64,000 bases of DNA from Pseudomonadota bacterium (GCA_018241665.1 JAFEDK010000008.1:1-64000); one strand, 5' to 3'; numbered from the stretch's first letter, positions 46,241 through 54,962 are shown. Translations and numbers: made by a program. Notes: generated from the letters alone by a model not told the origin.

Positions 46241-46968
46241 GGTAGTTCTCCCTGGATGTAGAGCCGCGCGGCCTGGGAGGCCGGGCGGGCAAAGAAACGC
46301 TGGACCGGCGCGTGCTCGCAGACACGGCCGGCGTCGATGAAGACGATGTCGTCGGCCAGGCGGGTGGCCTGGCCGAGGTTGTGGGTGGTCATCAGGATGC
46401 GCGTCCCCTCGGTGCGGATCTCCCGCACGATGCGCTCGATGGCGTCCACCGAGGATGGATCGAGGCTGGCGGTCGGTTCGTCAAGGAGCAGCAGGCGCGG
46501 CCGCGTCACCCAGGCCCGCGCCAGAGCCAGGCGCTGACGCTCGCCGCCGGACAGGCCACGGGCGCCGTCGTCGGCCCGATGGGCCAGGCCGACACGGTCG
46601 AGCACCGCACGGGCCCGCTGCCGGCGCTCCGCCGCCGGCACGCGCTGCGGGCGCAGCGCCAACTCCACGTTGGCGAGCACTGAATCGCGCAGCATCTTCG
46701 GCTGCTGGAAAACCATCGCCACGCCGAACTCGGGTCGGCTTCCACCGCCCCACTCAATCTCGCCGCTGTCCACTTCGAGCAGGCCGCACAAGGTACGCAG
46801 GAACACGCTCTTGCCCGCCCCGTTGGGACCGAGCAGGATCGTGATGCCCTCGCCGCCCAGCTCCATGCTCAGCCCGTCGAGCACCCTGCGTCCGCCTGCC
46901 TGCCAGCACAGCTCATGGATGCGCAGCGGAAACAGGGATGGCGCCAGTGCCGCGTCGTCCGCCCTCAT
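46222..46968 (-). CDS. tupC: Tungstate ABC transporter ATP-binding protein
   Basis: A 248-residue ABC ATPase with Walker A G-P-N-G-A-G-K-S, signature L-S-G-G-E-R-Q-R-L-A-L and Walker B L-L-L-L-D-E-P-T-A-S. ATG 46968 overlaps the tupB stop as ATGA; an ATG seven codons earlier lies inside tupB. No C-terminal molybdate-binding (TOBE) domain is present, unlike ModC. It energises the TupB permease. Confidence 0.92.
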   Translation of the reverse strand: MRADDAALAPSLFPLRIHELCWQAGGRRVLDGLSMELGGEGITILLGPNGAGKSVFLRTLCGLLEVDSGEIEWGGGSRPEFGVAMVFQQPKMLRDSVLANVELALRPQRVPAAERRQRARAVLDRVGLAHRADDGARGLSGGERQRLALARAWVTRPRLLLLDEPTASLDPSSVDAIERIVREIRTEGTRILMTTHNLGQATRLADDIVFIDAGRVCEHAPVQRFFARPASQAARLYIQGELPWRMAF

Positions 46969-47669
46969 GCGTAGCGCCTCAGCGCCCATTGGCGCAGTGC
47001 ATGAGCGAAGCCGTTGAGGAGCAGGATCACCGCCAGCAGCACCAGGCCCAGCGCGACGGCCAGTGGCAGGTCGCCCTTGCTGGTTTCCAGCGCAATAGCA
47101 GTAGTCATCGTGCGGGTGGAGCGGTCGATGTTGCCGCCGACGATCATCACCGCCCCCACCTCGGACATCGCCCGCCCCAGGCCGGCCAGCACCGCCACCA
47201 GCAGGGAATGGCGGCAGTCATGGAGCAGCACGCACACGCTGTCGAGCCAGCCGAAGCGCATCGCCGTGAGCTCTTCCTCGTATTCCCGCCAGGCGTCCTC
47301 GACGACCTGCCGGGCGATCGCCGCCATCAGCGGCACCACCAGCAGGGTCTGGGCAAGGACCATCGCCGTCGGCGAATACAGTAGCCCCAGTTCGCCCAGC
47401 GGCCCGGAGCGCGACAACGCCAGGTAAACCACCACCCCCACCACCACCGACGGCAGGCCCATGCAGCCGTTGAGGATCACCACCAGCGCCGTCCGGCCAG
47501 GAAAACGCCCGACGCCCAGGCAGGCCCCCAGCGGCAGGCCAAGCAGCGTGCCGAACAGCACTGCCAGGCCGCTGACCCGCAGGGACAGCAGCACGATCTC
47601 GGCGACCCGCTGATCGAAACCGGCGAGCAGGACAAGGGCATCGGAAAGGGCCTGGGTGAGTCCGTTCAT
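46965..47669 (-). CDS. tupB: Tungstate ABC transporter permease
   Basis: A 234-residue inner-membrane permease with about five to six hydrophobic segments and the ABC permease coupling loop E-V-G-A-V-M-I-V-G-G-N-I (about 165-176). ATG 47669 is preferred over TTG 47678, though no strong ribosome site is visible. It overlaps tupC by four bases and starts 18 bases after the small gene at 47688, within the AOR operon. Confidence 0.9.
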   Translation of the reverse strand: MNGLTQALSDALVLLAGFDQRVAEIVLLSLRVSGLAVLFGTLLGLPLGACLGVGRFPGRTALVVILNGCMGLPSVVVGVVVYLALSRSGPLGELGLLYSPTAMVLAQTLLVVPLMAAIARQVVEDAWREYEEELTAMRFGWLDSVCVLLHDCRHSLLVAVLAGLGRAMSEVGAVMIVGGNIDRSTRTMTTAIALETSKGDLPLAVALGLVLLAVILLLNGFAHALRQWALRRYA

Positions 47670-47687
47670 GCGGAGCAAGATACCGGC

Positions 47688-47999
47688 TCAGCCGCCGCCG
47701 CGCTGCATCGCCAGATCGATGCGCGCCAGCAGCGCCGTGCGCGCGGCGCGATCGCCCGCGGTAAAGCGCAGGCGCGCCTGCAGCACCGGCAGGCGGAACA
47801 GGCCGATGCAGCGCTCCGGCATCTCGCTGAGCGCCACCTCCAGCACCGCGCGCCCGTCATCGGCGCGCAGCCGGCCCGGTTCGAGCGCACTGACGCCGTC
47901 CGGCAGCGCCAGCCGCAGGCCACGTTCAAACTCCGCCAGCGTCGCGCCGACTTCCCGCACGAAGCCGCCCGGCGCACACACATCCTCCCCCCGCAGCAA
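47688..47999 (-). CDS. Conserved-looking small protein between aorD and tupB, function unknown
   Basis: A 103-residue reading frame that starts at TTG 47999, three bases after the aorD stop. I do not recognise a family. It is rich in Leu, Ala, Arg and Glu, has two Cys (C8, C64) and no membrane segment or signal peptide. Its composition (E-V-A-L-S-E-M-P-E-R-C-I-G-L-F-R-L-P-V-L-Q-A) looks like a real globular protein rather than antisense noise, and the tight spacing on both sides favours a coding gene. By position it may help tungsten-pterin cofactor insertion or AOR assembly; that is a guess. Another frame with an ATG at 48003 gives an Arg/Cys-rich product and is rejected. Confidence 0.6.
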   Translation of the reverse strand: MLRGEDVCAPGGFVREVGATLAEFERGLRLALPDGVSALEPGRLRADDGRAVLEVALSEMPERCIGLFRLPVLQARLRFTAGDRAARTALLARIDLAMQRGGG

Positions 48000-48002
48000 G
48001 CA

Positions 48003-48254
48003 TCAGCCTCCGGCAATCGGCGGCCAGATGGCGAGTTCGTCGCCCTCCTGCAGCGCGTGTTCGGGGCGCCCGGCGGGCGCGATGTAATGGCCGTTCACAA
48101 GCACCAGGTGCGCGCTCTTCTCCGGCAATTGATAGCGCGTGATCAGGTTCCCGACCGTCGTGCCAGGCGGCACGTCGAGCTCGATGCGGTTGCCGCGCCG
48201 CTCGGCCGGCAGGTAGTCGGACAGCGACGCGAACAGCTTGAAGACGACTCTCAT
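48003..48254 (-). CDS. aorD: MoaD/ThiS-like sulfur carrier of the AOR cluster
   Basis: An 83-residue ubiquitin-like protein ending in the sulfur-carrier tail P-P-I-A-G-G. The pattern V-N-G-x-Y and E-G-D-E-L-A-I is usual for MoaD. Its terminal Gly-Gly would be thiocarboxylated and supply dithiolene sulfur to the pterin cofactor. AOR clusters of Aromatoleum carry such a gene (aorD). ATG 48254 overlaps the aorC stop as ATGA. Confidence 0.88.
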   Translation of the reverse strand: MRVVFKLFASLSDYLPAERRGNRIELDVPPGTTVGNLITRYQLPEKSAHLVLVNGHYIAPAGRPEHALQEGDELAIWPPIAGG

Positions 48255-49537
48255 GCGAAGGCGGCCACCGGGTGATGACGGGCCACCGAGTCCGGCTGGG
48301 TTGCCGCCAGATAGGCCTCGAAGAAACGTTGCGGCGCGTGCAGCAGCACATCCTTCCACGGCCCCAACTTGAGCTTGCCCTGGATCAGCCCGCGCAGCGC
48401 GCCCACGTGCTGGGTCATGCCGATGGAGGTGGCGCCGATCAGCACGTCCTCCTTGAACTGCAGGCTGAGGTAGCGGTAGGCGGCCTCGTCCACATGCTCG
48501 ACGCCCTGCCCGTCCGGCTCGCCCCACCACTGCCCAAAGGACGTGGAGATCAGCCCGAGGGTGTCCAGCACGTTGATCGCCAGCACGCCCGGCATGCGCG
48601 CATTGCCGCCGGCCATGTTGATCGCTGCCACGCGGGCCTGGTCCGCCGCGTTGGGCTGGATCGCCGACACCAGGTGAGCGCCGGTGAACAGGTCCGGCGC
48701 CTCGGCCACGTCGCCGGCAGCGAAGATGCCCGGCACCGAGGTTTCCATGCGCGCATCCACCAGCACGCCCTTGGCCACGTGCACCGGCGTCGCGTCGAGG
48801 AAGGCGATGTTGGGCGCCACGCCGGCCGCGACGATCAACAGGTCGCAGGGCAACAGGTCGCCGGTGGACAGCTTGACCGTCAGCGGCGCGCCGCCGGCAT
48901 CGCCACGCTCGATACGCTCAACCCCCGCCGACGTGACGACGCGGATGCCCTTCTCCTGCACCCAGCGCTTGATCATGCCGCCCGCCTTGGGCGTCATCAT
49001 GCGCGGCACCATGCGGTCGCCCATCTCGACGACGGTCAGCTCGACGCCACGCTTGGCCAGCGCCTCCATGATGATGCAGCCGATGAAGCCGGCACCGAGC
49101 TGGATCACCCGTGCGCCGGGTTTGGCATGGGCGGCGATGGCCCGCGCATCAGCCAGGGTCCAGCAGGTTTGTACCTCCGGCAGATCCACGCCGGGGATCG
49201 GCGGGCGCACCGGGTGAGAACCGGTCGCCACCAGCAGGCGGTCGTAGCTCTCGAAATGGCCGTCGGCGAACAGCACGCGCTGCTGCGCGGTATCCAGCGC
49301 CACCGCCCGGGCATTGAGCTGGCGCACGCCGAGCTTGTCGAAATGGTCCGGCGTCTTGCGCAGCCAGGTGCCGGACTCGTCGATGTTGCCCTCCAGCAGA
49401 TAGGGAATCGCCATCCGCGAATAGGACGGCTCGCTCTCGCAGCCGACCATCACGATCTCGTCGCGCGGCGCAGCATGGCGCAGGGCTTCGACGGCCACCA
49501 CGCCCGCCGGCCCGTTGCCCAGGATGAGGTGTTTCAT
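48251..49537 (-). CDS. aorC: FAD/NAD(P)-dependent subunit of the tungsten aldehyde oxidoreductase
   Basis: A 428-residue flavoprotein of the pyridine-nucleotide-disulfide fold. The FAD site is L-G-N-G-P-A-G-V-V-A (about 5-14) and the NAD site Q-L-G-A-G-F-I-G (about 145-152); F-A-A-G-D-V is also present. There is no redox CxxC pair, so it is an electron-transfer reductase, not a disulfide reductase. In Aromatoleum AorC links AorAB to NAD. Between it and aorB are 110 bases with a strong hairpin. Confidence 0.92.
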   Translation of the reverse strand: MKHLILGNGPAGVVAVEALRHAAPRDEIVMVGCESEPSYSRMAIPYLLEGNIDESGTWLRKTPDHFDKLGVRQLNARAVALDTAQQRVLFADGHFESYDRLLVATGSHPVRPPIPGVDLPEVQTCWTLADARAIAAHAKPGARVIQLGAGFIGCIIMEALAKRGVELTVVEMGDRMVPRMMTPKAGGMIKRWVQEKGIRVVTSAGVERIERGDAGGAPLTVKLSTGDLLPCDLLIVAAGVAPNIAFLDATPVHVAKGVLVDARMETSVPGIFAAGDVAEAPDLFTGAHLVSAIQPNAADQARVAAINMAGGNARMPGVLAINVLDTLGLISTSFGQWWGEPDGQGVEHVDEAAYRYLSLQFKEDVLIGATSIGMTQHVGALRGLIQGKLKLGPWKDVLLHAPQRFFEAYLAATQPDSVARHHPVAAFA

Positions 49538-49614
49538 CGGGAAATCCTCGGATCAGGACTGCGCCGACACAGCCGCAAGGGCACGTCGGCGCAGGAAACA
49601 GGAAAGGATGAAGA

Positions 49615-49642
49615 GAGATGGCGGGACACCGCCCGCCATCTC
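49615..49642 (-). promoter_or_regulatory. Intergenic hairpin between aorB and aorC (attenuator or processing site)
   Basis: An 11-base perfect stem GAGATGGCGGG/CCCGCCATCTC with a six-base loop lies just after the aorB stop. In the direction of transcription it is followed by TCTTCATCCTTTCC, only partly T-rich, so it would be a leaky terminator or an RNA-stability element that lowers aorC relative to aorAB. Confidence 0.6.
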
Positions 49643-49647
49643 GTTCC

Positions 49648-51495
49648 TCAGAGCCCCAGGCGTTCCAGGGTTTCGGCGGTCGGCACCCCGTCCGGCGTCC
49701 ACCCGCGCAGCTTGTAGTACTCCGGTAGCATCGTCGCGAGGCCGTTCACCAAGCCCTTGGCCGGCCCGGTCTTGGCCGGTTCGGTGGTCAGGCGCGGCGG
49801 CAGGTTGTCGTCCTTGCTGCTCAGGCCAGCCGCGTTGTTGAACAGGCGCTCCATGTTCCAGATCCGCTCGCCCATCGCGTTGAGCTTCTCCATCGACCAG
49901 TCGCCTTCGCAGGCCGCCTCGATCTGCGGCTGCACATCGGCCACCGTCCATGCGAAGGACGTGAACACGCAGATCCCGGCCGCGTCGAACACCGCCGTCG
50001 CATCCTGGAAGGCCTTCACCAGTTCCGGCTTGCCTTCAGTGGTGAGCGGATCGGTCTTGACCGGGATACCCAGCACTTCCGACGCCACCGTGTAGCCGCG
50101 CAGGTGACAGGCACCCCGGTTGGACGTGGCGTACGCCAGACCCATGCCCTGGATGCCACGGGCGTCGTAGGCCGGGAATTCCTGCCCTTTGACCGTCATC
50201 GACAGTTCCGGGTGGCCGTACTTGGCGCACAGGCGCCGGGAACCCTCGCCGATCTCCTTGCCGAAGCCCTCTCCGCGGGCGGTCATCTCCGCCAGGCGCG
50301 CCAGTGCCTCGGCGGAGCCGAAAGGCGCCTCGGTGCCAAGCTGCTCCTTGGTCAACACGCCCATCTCGTAGAGTTCCATCACCGCGCCGATGGTTGCGCC
50401 GAAGGAGATCGGGTCCATGCCCTGCTCGTTGCACAGCAGGTTGGCGTACTGCAGCGCCTCCAGGTCGCCCACGCCGTTGGCGGCACCGAGCGCCCAGGCC
50501 GCTTCGTACTCCAGGCCGCCGGAAGCGCCCCAGTACTTGGGATTGTTCACCACCGTGAAGTGGCCCTTGTCGATCTCGGCGATACGCCCGCAGGCAATAG
50601 TGCAACCGAAGCAGGCCGCGTTGGTGACCAGCTGCGGCTTGCCGTCGGTGGGCCGAACCTCGTGCATGGCCTCGGCGGAGATCTTGCCCGCATCCTCGAA
50701 CTGCACGTCCTTGTGGTTGCGGGTCGGCAGTGCGCCGATCTCGTTGATGACGTTCATCAGCACCTGGGTGCCGTACTTGGGCAGGCCCTGGCCGGTCACC
50801 GCGTTGTCGGCCAGCACCTTCTTCTTCTCGGTGGTGATCTTCATGAAGGCCTTCATGTCCTTGATGCCGGACACACCCTTGGTGCCGCGCAGGGCCACCG
50901 CCTTCAGGTTCTTCGAGCCCATCACCGCACCGACGCCCGAGCGCCCCGCCGCCCGGTGCAGGTCATTGACGATGCAGGCGAACAGCACCTGGTTCTCGCC
51001 GGCCAGGCCGATGGACGACACGCGGATCAGCGGGTCCTGGTGGTGATGCTTGATCGCCTCCTCGGTCTCCCAGCAGCTCTTGCCCCACAGGTCGGTCGCA
51101 TCCACCAGCTCGGCCTTGTCGTTCTCGACGTACAGATACACCGGCTTCGGGGAACGGCCTTCGAAGATGATCATGTCCCAGCCGGCGAACTTCATCTCGG
51201 CACCGAAGAAGCCGCCTGAGTTGGAGCACGCGACGGCCCCCGTCAGCGGCCCCTTGGTGACCACCGTGTAGCGGCCGCCGGTGGACGCCATCGTGCCGGT
51301 GAGCGGCCCGGTGGACATGATCATCTTGTTGTCCGGCGACAGCGGGTCCACCTTCGGGTCGATCTCCGACACCAGGTACTTGGTCGCCAGCCCGCGGGAG
51401 CCGAGGTATTCGTCGGCCCACTCCATGTTGAGCGGCTCTTCCTTGCAGGTGCCGGCGCCGAGGTCGACGCGCAGTACTTTCCTGTTCCAGCCCAT
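49648..51495 (-). CDS. aorB: Tungsten-dependent aldehyde ferredoxin oxidoreductase, catalytic subunit
   Basis: A 615-residue AOR-family protein. It opens N-R-K-V-L-R-V-D-L, has the pterin-contact region S-T-G-P-L-T-G-T (about 60-70) and the iron-sulfur cysteines in C-F-G-C-T-I-A-C-G (about residue 285-300) with a fourth in G-I-C-V-F-T. It oxidises aldehydes to acids, and the Aromatoleum enzyme also reduces acids. AAGGAGG precedes ATG 51495; the much longer open frame is not supported because aorA lies just upstream. It partners with the ferredoxin subunit at 51506. Confidence 0.95.
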   Translation of the reverse strand: MGWNRKVLRVDLGAGTCKEEPLNMEWADEYLGSRGLATKYLVSEIDPKVDPLSPDNKMIMSTGPLTGTMASTGGRYTVVTKGPLTGAVACSNSGGFFGAEMKFAGWDMIIFEGRSPKPVYLYVENDKAELVDATDLWGKSCWETEEAIKHHHQDPLIRVSSIGLAGENQVLFACIVNDLHRAAGRSGVGAVMGSKNLKAVALRGTKGVSGIKDMKAFMKITTEKKKVLADNAVTGQGLPKYGTQVLMNVINEIGALPTRNHKDVQFEDAGKISAEAMHEVRPTDGKPQLVTNAACFGCTIACGRIAEIDKGHFTVVNNPKYWGASGGLEYEAAWALGAANGVGDLEALQYANLLCNEQGMDPISFGATIGAVMELYEMGVLTKEQLGTEAPFGSAEALARLAEMTARGEGFGKEIGEGSRRLCAKYGHPELSMTVKGQEFPAYDARGIQGMGLAYATSNRGACHLRGYTVASEVLGIPVKTDPLTTEGKPELVKAFQDATAVFDAAGICVFTSFAWTVADVQPQIEAACEGDWSMEKLNAMGERIWNMERLFNNAAGLSSKDDNLPPRLTTEPAKTGPAKGLVNGLATMLPEYYKLRGWTPDGVPTAETLERLGL

Positions 51496-51505
51496 GGTCG
51501 CCTCC

Positions 51506-51979
51506 TTATTCCGTGACGGCCGTGTTGGCCTTGGCCGCCCACGCCCGCATGCGGTCGAGGCCGGTCCAGTCGGCGTCCACATAGGTGATCGCGCCGGTCG
51601 GGCAGGCAGTGGCACAGGCCGGGTCGCCGCCGCACAGGTCGCATTTCTGGACCTTGCCGGTGTCCTGGTTGTAATTGACGGTACCGAAGGGACAGGCAAT
51701 GGTGCAGACCTTGCAGCCCACGCAGACGTCGTCGAAGACCTGCTTGGCGCCCGTCGCCGCATCGAGGCGGATCGCATCCACCGGACAGGCGTTCATGCAC
51801 CAGGCCTCGGTGCACTGGGTACAGGTGTAGGGCACCTTGCGCCCTTCGGTCTCGAAACTGAAGACCTTGATGCGCGACTTGGACGGATTGATGACCCCGG
51901 TATGCTCCACCGAACATGCCATTTCACACTGCAGGCAGCCGGTGCACTTCTTGGGATCAATGTGCAGGGATTTCCACAT
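51506..51979 (-). CDS. aorA: Four-cluster ferredoxin subunit of the tungsten aldehyde oxidoreductase
   Basis: A 157-residue polyferredoxin with four CxxC-type groups: C-x2-C-x3-C (about 12-20), C-T-Q-C-x4-C-x3-C-P (about 50-65), C-V-G-C-K-V-C-T-I-A-C-P (about 83-95) and C-D-L-C-G-G-x3-C-x3-C-P (about 110-125), enough for four [4Fe-4S] clusters. It carries electrons between AorB and AorC. ATG 51979 has AGGAGG nine bases upstream. First gene of the AOR operon. Confidence 0.95.
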   Translation of the reverse strand: MWKSLHIDPKKCTGCLQCEMACSVEHTGVINPSKSRIKVFSFETEGRKVPYTCTQCTEAWCMNACPVDAIRLDAATGAKQVFDDVCVGCKVCTIACPFGTVNYNQDTGKVQKCDLCGGDPACATACPTGAITYVDADWTGLDRMRAWAAKANTAVTE

Positions 51980-52122
51980 CGAACGGTACCTCCTCCAGAT
52001 GGATCGCGAACCGGCTGGTGCGGCCACTGCTGGGCCGAAGGATCACTCCGAGGAGTGCCCCGAACATCCGCCGGACTCTATCTCCCGCCATGGCCCACCC
52101 GAAATGGGCCGCGTGTCTTTTG

Positions 52123-52150
52123 AGAATACGCCGCCGCATCGTGATGTCAA
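52123..52150 (-). promoter_or_regulatory. Sigma-70-like promoter of the AOR operon
   Basis: On the minus strand TTGACA (52150-52145) and TATTCT (52128-52123) with 16-base spacing. The start would be near 52116, leaving a leader of about 137 bases with small stem-loops at 52092-52110 (GGCCCA/TGGGCC) and 52044-52057 (CACTCC/GGAGTG). Confidence 0.55.
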
Positions 52151-52227
52151 TGCGCGGCGCGGCAAGGCTGGAGGGGCGGGTTTGAAACGCGATATGGCGG
52201 ATTCCAGTCGTCAGCATGGCCATGCAG

Positions 52228-52269
52228 GGCAAAGGGCCGAAATAGCTTTCTGCTTCGGCCCTTTGCCCG
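52228..52269. terminator. Strong hairpin after the porin gene
   Basis: A 15-base perfect stem GGGCAAAGGGCCGAA/TTCGGCCCTTTGCCC with a 12-base loop lies 40 bases past the porin stop. There is no clear U-tract, but position and strength suggest it ends porin transcription before the AOR promoter. Confidence 0.6.
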
Positions 52270-52309
52270 CCCTGTCAGGCCAGAGAGGACCGCCCCCCCG
52301 CGCTTACCG

Positions 52310-53380
52310 TCAGAACGTGACGCGTACCCCGGTGGCGATCGAACGCTGGCTGTGTCCACCGGTCACCGGAGCATCCCCGACCAGCGTCTGCGTCGAATTG
52401 GCCGAATTGTTGATCCAGGCAAGATTGACCAGGAAACTAACTTCAGGGCGCCAATCGTAAACGGCCAGCAGGCGATTGACGGTGGCTCGCTGATCGGTTG
52501 TCGTATTTTTCCGGACCAGGTTGTCGTAGGACAGAAGCAGCTTGCTGGTGATCGAATAATCGATCCCGAGACTGCTCACGTGCGCTTTGCTGTCGCTGGC
52601 ATAGGTGCCGATCGAACGGTAAACGCCGGGCTCAATGTCGTTCGTTGCAAAGCCCAGGCGCAGCTTGACCGGATCGAAACGATAACTGCCGCCCAGGGTC
52701 ATCAACTGATAGCTGCCGCCCGTGCTGCCCTTTTCGCGTAGCAACGTCGCGGCCAGGAAAACCGGGCCATTGGCATACTTGGTGCCGATGTTGCTCAACG
52801 ACGACGCATCGTCAGGCGCCGAGTCGTCGAGCTTGTCGGCGTACATGACTCCGGCCTGGAAACCGCGTCCGAACACCGGGCTCACGTATTTGACCGAATT
52901 GCTGTAGATGTCGCTGATCGCATCGAATTCGCTGAACTTGAAAACGGTGCCAGAGTTGTAGCCGCCCTTGAAGACGGAGCCAACCAGCCAGTCGTCGTTG
53001 AAGACCCACTGGCGCCCGAACGACACGCTACCCAGTTGCTCATGGCGCAGGCCGACATAGGCGTTGCGCGAGAAGACTGTATCCGGGTCGGACAGCTTGC
53101 CTGTCGTCGGCAGGAAGCCGACCTGGAGATTGAAGAAGCCGGTCAGACCATCGCCGAAATCCTTCTCACCTCGTAAGCCGAGATTCGAGACGCCGAGAAT
53201 GCTGTTCACGGCCCCCGAGTTGGTCGCATCGGCGTTCTTCCCGGTATGGGTCGTCTGCGCATAGCCGGCATCGATTACGCCGGAGACGAACAATCCCTTG
53301 TAAATCTCGGTTTCGGCCATCGCCGTCGTTTGGGCCGCCAGCAGGGCTAGGCCCATCGTCGTTTGGGCAATTTTTTTCAT
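52310..53380 (-). CDS. Outer-membrane porin of the allantoin cassette
   Basis: A 356-residue porin with signal peptide (cleavage near residue 21, A-M-A|E) and beta-barrel repeats (S-G-V-I-D-A-G-Y near residue 31; G-F-F-N-L-Q-V-G-F) ending in V-R-V-T-F. AGGA lies six bases before ATG 53380; an ATG two codons earlier is possible. It follows the NCS1 permease by 114 bases on the same strand, so it likely gives outer-membrane passage for allantoin or a related ureide. Its codon use is less GC-biased than in the AOR genes. Confidence 0.88.
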   Translation of the reverse strand: MKKIAQTTMGLALLAAQTTAMAETEIYKGLFVSGVIDAGYAQTTHTGKNADATNSGAVNSILGVSNLGLRGEKDFGDGLTGFFNLQVGFLPTTGKLSDPDTVFSRNAYVGLRHEQLGSVSFGRQWVFNDDWLVGSVFKGGYNSGTVFKFSEFDAISDIYSNSVKYVSPVFGRGFQAGVMYADKLDDSAPDDASSLSNIGTKYANGPVFLAATLLREKGSTGGSYQLMTLGGSYRFDPVKLRLGFATNDIEPGVYRSIGTYASDSKAHVSSLGIDYSITSKLLLSYDNLVRKNTTTDQRATVNRLLAVYDWRPEVSFLVNLAWINNSANSTQTLVGDAPVTGGHSQRSIATGVRVTF

Positions 53381-53494
53381 GATCATTCCTATCGAAGTGG
53401 GAGGAGCCGGCAACGCAGGCCGAGCGGGCCCCTGCCCTCCACTTGGACGGCATGGCTCCCCGGCCTCGGTCGCCGGTCAAACGGGCTTAGGGAT

Positions 53495-54922
53495 TCAGGC
53501 GGAAAGCGGCTTGACTTGCTTTCCCATGAGGGTGCGGTAGAACAGGCCGCCCAGGAGGCAACCGATGAACCAGTTGAAATCCGCAATGGCCTTGTGGCCG
53601 GACAAGGCAATCGCAATGCCTACTGCCACGGCGGGAATCAGCGCATAAACAGCCTTGGCATTGACCCCGCCCGAATACCAGTAGGCGCCGTCCTTGCGCT
53701 CGGAATAGAGATCCTCGACCACGATGCGCTGCCCCCGGATCAGGTAGAAGTCGACCAACAGAATGCCGAACAAGGGGCCGATGAAGGCTGCCAGCATGTC
53801 AAGCGTGTAATGGATCACTTCGGGCGAATTGAAAAGATTCCAGGGGGTGATGAAGATCGAACCGACCGCGGCGATGAAGCCTCCGGTACGAAAGCTGATG
53901 TGCTTGGGCGCTACGTTGGAAAAGTCGAAAGCCGGCGACACGAAATTGGCCACGATGTTGATGCCGATGGTGGCCGTCACGAATGTAAAGGCACCGAGTA
54001 CGGCAGCCGTCGTGTTGTCGATCCTGCTCACCGTTTCGATCGGATCGGTGATCATGTGGCCGAAGACTGGAATTGTCCCCGAGGTGATGATCACGGTAAC
54101 CACCGAGAACGCCAGGAAATTGACCGGCAGTCCCCAGAAATTGCCGCGCTTCACTTCTTCCATCGTCCTGCCGTAGCGCGAGAAGTCGCCGAAGTTGAGC
54201 ATCGGGCCGGAAAAATAGGAGACGACCAACGCAATGGCCGTGATCATCATGCCCAGCGACTCCATCCCGCTGTACTTGACCTCGCCGAGATTGAGAGAAA
54301 TGTTGTCCGGGCCGGCTTTCCAGACGATCCAGCCGGCGAGCATGAACATCACGAGATAGACCGCCGGTCCCGCCCAGTCGATGAAGCGCTTGATCGACTC
54401 CATGCCATGCCAGAAAACGGCGGCCTGCAGCACCCACATGGTCATGAAACCGCCCCAGCCCAGCAGCGAAAGGCCGAGCAGTTGTTCGTGCGCAAGGCTT
54501 TCCAGAGAGGGGAAAAAGCGCAGCAGGACAATACTCAGCGCGGACGAGGCAAGGAATGTCTGGATGCCGTACCAGGCAACCGCGATCAGGCCGCGGATGA
54601 TGGCCGGGATATTCGCCCCCCAGATTCCGAAGGGCACCCGACAAGCCACCGGGTACGGAATCCCGGCCATCTGGCTGGGCCGCGCCACCAGGTTGCACAG
54701 GACATTGACGATGACGATGCCGAGCAGCAGCGAAATCAGCACCTGCCAACTCGACAGGCCAAGGGCAAACAGGCTGCCCGCGAAGACATAGCCGCCAACA
54801 CTATGTACATCGGACATCCAGAAGGCAAAGATGTTGTACCAGTTCCAGTTCTGATCCTTGAGCGGAGCCAGATCTTCGTTGAACAGGCGTTCGCTGTATT
54901 CGGCCGGCCTTATATCGGTCAT
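53495..54922 (-). CDS. NCS1-family permease, probably for allantoin
   Basis: A 475-residue transporter with about twelve membrane segments. The start NWNWYNIFAFWMSDVHSVGG and G-I-P-Y-P-V-x3-V-P-F-G-I-W-G-A-N-I-P are the classical NCS1 (nucleobase/allantoin/hydantoin) signature; N-F-G-D-F-S-R-Y-G lies mid-protein. It would import allantoin by cation symport. Divergent from the regulator, racemase and allantoinase genes, which supports allantoin as substrate; hydantoin or uracil are alternatives by family. Confidence 0.88.
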   Translation of the reverse strand: MTDIRPAEYSERLFNEDLAPLKDQNWNWYNIFAFWMSDVHSVGGYVFAGSLFALGLSSWQVLISLLLGIVIVNVLCNLVARPSQMAGIPYPVACRVPFGIWGANIPAIIRGLIAVAWYGIQTFLASSALSIVLLRFFPSLESLAHEQLLGLSLLGWGGFMTMWVLQAAVFWHGMESIKRFIDWAGPAVYLVMFMLAGWIVWKAGPDNISLNLGEVKYSGMESLGMMITAIALVVSYFSGPMLNFGDFSRYGRTMEEVKRGNFWGLPVNFLAFSVVTVIITSGTIPVFGHMITDPIETVSRIDNTTAAVLGAFTFVTATIGINIVANFVSPAFDFSNVAPKHISFRTGGFIAAVGSIFITPWNLFNSPEVIHYTLDMLAAFIGPLFGILLVDFYLIRGQRIVVEDLYSERKDGAYWYSGGVNAKAVYALIPAVAVGIAIALSGHKAIADFNWFIGCLLGGLFYRTLMGKQVKPLSA

Positions 54923-54962
54923 TTGGATTCCTTTCTAGGGAAGAGCTTAAATTTTCACTACG

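Noticed and set aside
51980-52116. Moco/Tuco riboswitch in the aorA leader
   Set aside because: I see small stems but not the defining conserved loops, so it is kept as a question and not as a feature.
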